A DNA stretch of 12,565 nt, from NCBI GenBank assembly GCA_021799915.1, contig JAJYZN010000069.1:1-12565 (forward strand). The letters run 5' to 3'. Under the pieces are notes generated by a model. That model had not been told where the DNA came from. It was given only the letters and a program-made list of their open reading frames with translations, and ran no database searches. The translations under genes and the position numbers were made by a program. Positions 8,666 to 12,565 of the stretch are shown here, one piece after another. Source of the stretch: Actinomycetes bacterium. GTDB lineage: Bacteria > Actinomycetota > Acidimicrobiia > Acidimicrobiales > RAAP-2. How positions within the stretch are numbered: the first letter of the stretch is position 1; the number at the start of each line of letters is the position of its first letter.

Positions 8666-10734
8666 GGGGCGGATACCGCGTCGGTGTGGATGTCGGGGGC
8701 ACGTTCACCGACATCATCTGCATCACCCCGGAGGGCGAGATCATCCTGGACAAGACCCCCACCACCCCCGACGACCAGTCCGAGGGGGTCGTTGCCGGTC
8801 TCCAGCAGATGGCGGCCGACATCGGTGTGGACTTGAAGGCGCTGTGCGGTTCGCTCGATGCGTTCGTGCACGGGACGACGACCGCCGACAACACGATGAT
8901 CGAGATGAGCGGAGCGGTGACCGGCCTGCTCACCACCGAGGGCCACCGGGACGAGATCGAGCTGCGCCGCGATCACAAGGAGAACATCTGGGATCCGACG
9001 TTCCCTCCACCTGAGCCCATCGCCCGCAGGCGCGCCCGCATCGCCATCCCCGAGCGCCTCGACTTCGAAGGTCACGTGCTCTTGGAGCTGGACGAGGATG
9101 CCGTGCGCCGTGGGGTCCGGCGCCTCCGCCAGCTCGGCGTCACCTCGATCGCCGTGTGCTTCTTGTTCAGCTTCGTCGACCCGGTGCACGAGTTGCGGGC
9201 CCGGGAGATCATCGCCGAGGAGTACCCCGACGTCGAGCACGTCTCGCTGTCCCACGAGGTGCTCCCCCGGGCCCCCGAGTTCGAGCGGACTTCCACGACC
9301 CTGGTGAACGCTTACGTGGCGCCACGCATCACGGCCTACGTGGGCCGGTTGGTCGACCGGCTGCGCCAGGCTGGTTTCGACGGGCGGGTCGTGCTCATGC
9401 AGTCCAGCGGGGGGGTGATGCCACCCGAGTCGGTGGCCCGTCATGCCGTGTCGCTCCTCGGGTCGGGCCCCACGGGCGGGGTGATGGCCGCCGCCATCGC
9501 CGCCGGGCGCAGCGGCGTGACCGACTTCGTCGCCGCCGACATGGGGGGCACCTCCTACGACGTCTGCCTGGTCCGCGGCGGCCTGCCGGCGGTCACCACC
9601 GACTGGAACTGGCGGCACCGCTACTACCTCAACCTCCCCATGGTGGACATCCACAGCGTCGGAGCCGGTGGCGGGTCCATTGCCCGGGTCCGCCAAGGCG
9701 CCCTGCTGGTCGGCCCCGAGAGCGCCGGGTCGTACCCAGGTCCGGTGTGCTACGGACGTGGGGGGGAACGGGCCACCGTGACTGACGCCGACGCCGTCCT
9801 CGGCTACCTGCCGGCCAAGGGGTTCGCCGCCGGCCGGATGGAGCTCGACGTGGATGCTGCCCGGAGGGCCCTCGAACGCGACGTCGCCGGACCACTCGGT
9901 CTCGCGATCGAGGAAGCGGCCTGGGCGGTGCAGCGCATCGTGAATGCCAACATGGCCAACGCCGTTCGCAAAGTGCTGTCCGGCCATGGAGCCGACCCCC
10001 GCACCTGTGCCCTCATCGCCTACGGCGGTGGCGGAGCCGTCCACGCGTGGGCCCAGGCCCGCGAGCTGGGCATGCACCGTATCTTGGTCCCCAAGGCGTC
10101 GCCGGCCTTCTCGGCGCTCGGGCTCCTCGTGTCGGACTACGTCGTCGACCTCCTGCGGGCCTACGTGGTCAAGCTGTCCGAAGTCGACCTCTCCCGCGTC
10201 AGCGCGCTGTGCTCCGAGCTCCTCACCGAAGCCGAGCGCGAGCTGGCCCCGGCCAACCTCGGTCCCGACCAGGTCCAGTCCTCGCTGTTCGCACAGATGT
10301 GCTACCACGGGCAGAACTTCGACATGAGCGTGCCCCTTCCCCGGGGCGGTGACCTGGACGACGCCGACCTCTTGGACCTGGTGGACCGCTTCCACGAGCT
10401 TCACGAAGCCACCCGCGGCTTCTCCTTCCCGGCCCAGCAGCCGCTGCTCCGGGGTATCCGGCTGGTCCACCGTGGACTCACGCCGAAGCCACCGGTCCTG
10501 GCCCGGTTGGGGAGCACCACGGATCCCGACGCCGCCCGTACCGGGAGCCGGCCGGTCCACTTCGGCGACGGCTTCCTGGAAGTTCCGACGTACGACGGAG
10601 CGTCCCTCGGACCCGGGACGACGATCACGGGGCCGGCCCTCATCGAGGAGCCGTTCACGGTGGTGGTGCTCTCCCCCTCCGACACGGCCCGGCTCGACCC
10701 GCACGGGAACTACGACATCAGCGTCGAGCACTGA
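8662..10734 (+). CDS. hyuA: HyuA-type hydantoinase/oxoprolinase family protein, subunit A
   Basis: A 690-aa member of the ASKHA-fold family that contains N-methylhydantoinase A, 5-oxoprolinase and the acetone/acetophenone carboxylase subunits; these use ATP to activate a carbonyl. The N-terminal domain starts YRVGVDVGGTFTDI (phosphate loop, residues 8-17) and has HGTTTADN at His70. The main domain has LGSGPTGGVMAAA, DMGGTSYDVCL at about 293-303 and SVGAGGGSIA at about 332-341. PGPVCYGRGGERATVTDAD and ALIAYGGGGAVHAWA follow. Length is typical of a separate A subunit. The first in-frame ATG after a TGA at 8644 is at 8662, and it lies at the family start. Such proteins usually pair with HyuB, but no HyuB gene flanks this one: the upstream gene is divergent and the downstream gene is a prepilin. 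The substrate is not predictable. Confidence 0.9.
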   Translation: MRGGYRVGVDVGGTFTDIICITPEGEIILDKTPTTPDDQSEGVVAGLQQMAADIGVDLKALCGSLDAFVHGTTTADNTMIEMSGAVTGLLTTEGHRDEIELRRDHKENIWDPTFPPPEPIARRRARIAIPERLDFEGHVLLELDEDAVRRGVRRLRQLGVTSIAVCFLFSFVDPVHELRAREIIAEEYPDVEHVSLSHEVLPRAPEFERTSTTLVNAYVAPRITAYVGRLVDRLRQAGFDGRVVLMQSSGGVMPPESVARHAVSLLGSGPTGGVMAAAIAAGRSGVTDFVAADMGGTSYDVCLVRGGLPAVTTDWNWRHRYYLNLPMVDIHSVGAGGGSIARVRQGALLVGPESAGSYPGPVCYGRGGERATVTDADAVLGYLPAKGFAAGRMELDVDAARRALERDVAGPLGLAIEEAAWAVQRIVNANMANAVRKVLSGHGADPRTCALIAYGGGGAVHAWAQARELGMHRILVPKASPAFSALGLLVSDYVVDLLRAYVVKLSEVDLSRVSALCSELLTEAERELAPANLGPDQVQSSLFAQMCYHGQNFDMSVPLPRGGDLDDADLLDLVDRFHELHEATRGFSFPAQQPLLRGIRLVHRGLTPKPPVLARLGSTTDPDAARTGSRPVHFGDGFLEVPTYDGASLGPGTTITGPALIEEPFTVVVLSPSDTARLDPHGNYDISVEH

Positions 10735-10795
10735 CCGTCGGGCACCTCGCCCCGGCCCATGCTGCACTCGGCCGACCTTGTGCACTCGGGGCCCA

Positions 10796-10818
10796 GGGTA
10801 CGCAGCCTTCGGGTACCC
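10796..10818 (+). terminator. Hairpin downstream of the HyuA gene (weak terminator candidate)
   Basis: GGGTAC (10796-10801) pairs with GTACCC (10813-10818) around an 11-nt loop, 61 bp after the HyuA stop. There is no T tract, so any termination function is uncertain. Confidence 0.25.
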
Positions 10819-10819
10819 G

Positions 10820-10859
10820 GGTCGCTCGGCATCCGGTCGCTCGGCATCCGGTCGCTCGG
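10820..10859 (+). repeat. 15-bp tandem repeat, nearly three copies
   Basis: The unit GGTCGCTCGGCATCC occurs at 10820-10834 and 10835-10849 without mismatch. The first 10 bases recur at 10850-10859. The third copy forms the left arm of the hairpin described at 10850-10882. The repeat is non-coding in all likelihood, since it lies between the HyuA stop and the prepilin start. Confidence 0.8.
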
Positions 10860-10882
10860 AGCCCGACGAGCGCTCCGCGACC
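10850..10882 (+). terminator. Bulged GC-rich hairpin, probable terminator of the HyuA transcript
   Basis: GGTCGC (10850-10855) pairs with GCGACC (10877-10882), and GGAGC (10858-10862) pairs with GCTCC (10872-10876). This gives 11 bp with a 2-nt bulge and a 9-nt loop. A short T-rich stretch (TTGTTTT) follows about 15 nt later, further than in classic intrinsic terminators. Such GC stems with poor T tracts are common in actinobacteria. Confidence 0.4.
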
Positions 10883-10925
10883 GATCAAACGCTCGATTGT
10901 TTTCGCGGCCAGTTGTGAGGATTCT

Positions 10926-10965
10926 GTGAAAAGGGATTCACTTTCCTCTCATCCAGGTCCATAAT
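10926..10965 (+). promoter_or_regulatory. Probable promoter of the prepilin gene with overlapping dyad
   Basis: TTCACT (10937-10942) and CATAAT (10960-10965), 17 bp apart, resemble housekeeping sigma -35 and -10 elements. They lie in a stretch noticeably richer in A/T than the rest of the window. GTGAA (10926-10930) and TTCAC (10937-10941) form an inverted repeat around AAGGGA that covers the -35, a plausible operator. The predicted transcript start near 10972 leaves a very short leader before GTG 10984. Confidence 0.45.
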
Positions 10966-10972
10966 CAGTACC

Positions 10973-10976
10973 GGAG
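10973..10976 (+). promoter_or_regulatory. Ribosome binding site supporting the prepilin start
   Basis: GGAG sits 7 nt before GTG 10984. That GTG is the only standard start codon found in the prepilin frame between the in-frame stop at 10927 and the prepilin motif. Confidence 0.45.
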
Positions 10977-10983
10977 CAACGGT

Positions 10984-12565
10984 GTGTTCTGCCAGGTCCA
11001 CACCGGGGGGTCGCGACGGAGACGGCGCGCCCAGATCGAGAGGGGAACCACCATCTTTTGTTCAGGCGCGTGCGCGCGGCGGTCGGCATGGTCATCGGCC
11101 GGGGTACTGTCGACCTCGGGTCGCGCCGGAACTACGCGGCGCGGCCGAGCGCCGACGCGCGCTGGGATCTCCGACCGTGGGTTCAGCCTGATCGAGGTCG
11201 TCGTCGCCCTCGCCGTCCTCTCCATCGTCTTGGTGTCGGTGGGTCAAGTGCTGGCGTCCCAGGTGACCGTGACCACCACGACCAAGAACCAGGCGGTGGC
11301 CCAAGGGCTCCTGACCAAGACGCTGGCCGCGCTGCGGGTCCTCCCCTTTCAAGACCTATCGAGGGGGCTCGACGCATCCGACACCACCACCGGGACATCC
11401 CACATTGTGAAGACAGGGGCGACGTGGGTCTTCTCCGACACCAAGGAGCCTCGCGACGGCACAGGAGAGACCGTGCTCCACTCCACACCGGGGACGACAG
11501 CGCCACCACCGATGCCCCTCTACCCGCACGTCAACTCGAGAATGCTCAATGGGAGCCGATTCTCGGTGGCCGTGTTCCCCACCCAGTTCGAGACACCTCC
11601 GCTCCACACACCGAGCCACACCGCGGCCTTGGTTCCCGGGCTCATCCGCGCGACGGTGGTGGTGTCGTGGCTCACCGGCACGGGGCGCAGCGCGACACTC
11701 ACCGGGCAGACCCTCATCTCGACAACGGGCCGATGCGACGAGACGACCGGCACAACCGGGCCCTGCAAGCCCAACTTCACCGCGGTGGCCACAGCCGGGT
11801 TCGGGACGATCACCGTGGCCCGGGTGGACGGTGGCGTCGACCCCATCGCTGGCGTCTCCTTCACATCGATCGCCCTGGTGCTGGGCGGTACGTCGTCCTC
11901 GGGACAGCTGGTTCGTACGTCCCTGGTCTCCGGACGCGCGTTGACCACCGGAGCCACGTCTTCGGGGGGAGGCGGGGGGGGCGCGACCAGTTCCGTCTTG
12001 ACCCAGGTGAGCAACGACCCAGCCTTGGGTGATCCGACCTTCCAAGCCCTGGCCTTGACCCAGACCGCTACTCCTGTGTCCATTGCCGGATCCGGGAACT
12101 CGATCACCTCCACCCCATCGGTCGGCGACACGGGCGCCAGCATGGGGACCACTTCGGCGACGGCGACACAGAAGTGCCTGCTCCTCGACGGCACAGCGCT
12201 GTCCACGTCCACCCCCTGCGGGAGCGGAGCGGTCCGGCAGGCATCCACCGCCAGCATCGCCGCCGACCTCCAAGGCGCCGGACTGGGCACAGTGACCTTG
12301 GCCACGGTCGGCTCCCAATCGACACGGTACCCGACCCGGGCCGTGACGGATCGGGTCGGTCCCGGGCAAAATGCGGGACCTGGCAAGTGCCTCGCGTCGG
12401 CGACAAGCGGATGTACCGGGGCCGAGGCTCAGGAGTCACTGGGGACGGTTATGATCGGGGGTCTCCCCAGTTCCGTCACCTCGCCGTCGGGATGGTCCAG
12501 CGCCAACGCGCTGATCACCCTCAGCGACTACTCGGCCCGGGCGACGTCCGCCACCGACAGCGGGA
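10984..12565 (+). CDS. Large type IV prepilin-like surface protein (3' end cut by window)
   Basis: The open frame runs off the right edge, with 527 complete residues visible. The key signal is GFSLIEVVVALAVLSIVLVS (from residue 66). It is a class III prepilin signal with cleavage expected after Gly66, Glu at position +5, and a hydrophobic helix that anchors the protein and packs it into a type IV pilus or pseudopilus. The mature part is rich in Ser, Thr, Gly and Ala with beta-strand-like stretches. Three close Cys pairs (251/261, 398/412, 469/477) suggest exported, disulfide-bonded loops. A Gly6 stretch lies at residues 328-333. The start is uncertain: GTG 10984 has GGAG 7 nt upstream but gives a 65-residue leader containing RRRRR, far longer than usual. 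Either the leader is really long, a non-standard start is used, or the 5' end holds a frameshift. Pilus genes probably continue downstream. Confidence 0.82.
   Translation, partial: MFCQVHTGGSRRRRRAQIERGTTIFCSGACARRSAWSSAGVLSTSGRAGTTRRGRAPTRAGISDRGFSLIEVVVALAVLSIVLVSVGQVLASQVTVTTTTKNQAVAQGLLTKTLAALRVLPFQDLSRGLDASDTTTGTSHIVKTGATWVFSDTKEPRDGTGETVLHSTPGTTAPPPMPLYPHVNSRMLNGSRFSVAVFPTQFETPPLHTPSHTAALVPGLIRATVVVSWLTGTGRSATLTGQTLISTTGRCDETTGTTGPCKPNFTAVATAGFGTITVARVDGGVDPIAGVSFTSIALVLGGTSSSGQLVRTSLVSGRALTTGATSSGGGGGGATSSVLTQVSNDPALGDPTFQALALTQTATPVSIAGSGNSITSTPSVGDTGASMGTTSATATQKCLLLDGTALSTSTPCGSGAVRQASTASIAADLQGAGLGTVTLATVGSQSTRYPTRAVTDRVGPGQNAGPGKCLASATSGCTGAEAQESLGTVMIGGLPSSVTSPSGWSSANALITLSDYSARATSATDSG

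Noticed and set aside
8593..10785. Long minus-strand open frame (730 codons) opposite the HyuA gene
   Set aside because: It is a mirror of a GC-rich coding frame. The product is low-complexity, rich in Gly, Arg, His and Val, with no recognisable family, while the plus strand carries clear HyuA motifs throughout.
11058..12032. Open frame of 324 codons from TTG 11058, alternative frame over the prepilin
   Set aside because: Its product is Arg/His-rich and motif-free after residue 50. The frame carrying GFSLIEVVVALAVLS stays open to the window end and has coherent pilin-like composition.

Overview
This is a GC-rich window with strong third-position G/C bias and GTG starts. Tightly packed genes and the gene families suggest a high-GC actinobacterium. 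Several starts lie 3-9 nt downstream of a GCTA(A/G)C(C/G)T box, which looks like an actinobacterial TANNNT -10 element driving leaderless transcripts. An uncultured or environmental member of the Acidimicrobiia would fit, but that placement is inference from style and content, not from a marker gene.

Layout. (1) 1-1623, minus strand: an N-acyl-D-amino-acid deacylase-type amidohydrolase that runs off the left edge. (2) 1779-6244, plus strand: four closely packed genes. They are an amidohydrolase-2 (PF04909-type) protein, a second amidohydrolase-2 protein fused to a C-terminal SnoaL/NTF2-like domain, a DUF35 zinc-ribbon/OB-fold protein, and a thiolase-superfamily protein. Genes 1 and 2 overlap at GTGA, as do genes 3 and 4. 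The third gene has its own promoter-like box. (3) 6225-8493, minus strand: a two-gene unit for a gluconate-2-dehydrogenase subunit-3-like protein followed by its GMC flavoprotein. It converges on, and overlaps by 20 bp, the thiolase-like gene. (4) 8662-10734, plus strand: a HyuA-type hydantoinase/oxoprolinase subunit with no HyuB in the window. A possible 11-codon leader ORF precedes it. (5) 10735-10983: an intergenic block with a 15-bp tandem repeat, hairpins and a probable promoter. (6) 10984-end, plus strand: the 5' part of a large type IV prepilin-like surface protein, unrelated in function to the rest.

How it may work together. Blocks 1-4 look like a catabolic island. Hydrolases would open amide or ring substrates, a flavin dehydrogenase would oxidise an alcohol, and a thiolase-fold/DUF35 pair would act on an acyl-CoA. 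The thiolase-fold protein lacks the nucleophilic Cys and has Tyr where thiolases have the catalytic His. This makes it a candidate retro-aldolase of the steroid side-chain Ltp2/ChsH2-DUF35 kind rather than a true thiolase. The substrate cannot be named from sequence alone. No RNA genes, CRISPR arrays, insertion sequences or attachment sites were seen.
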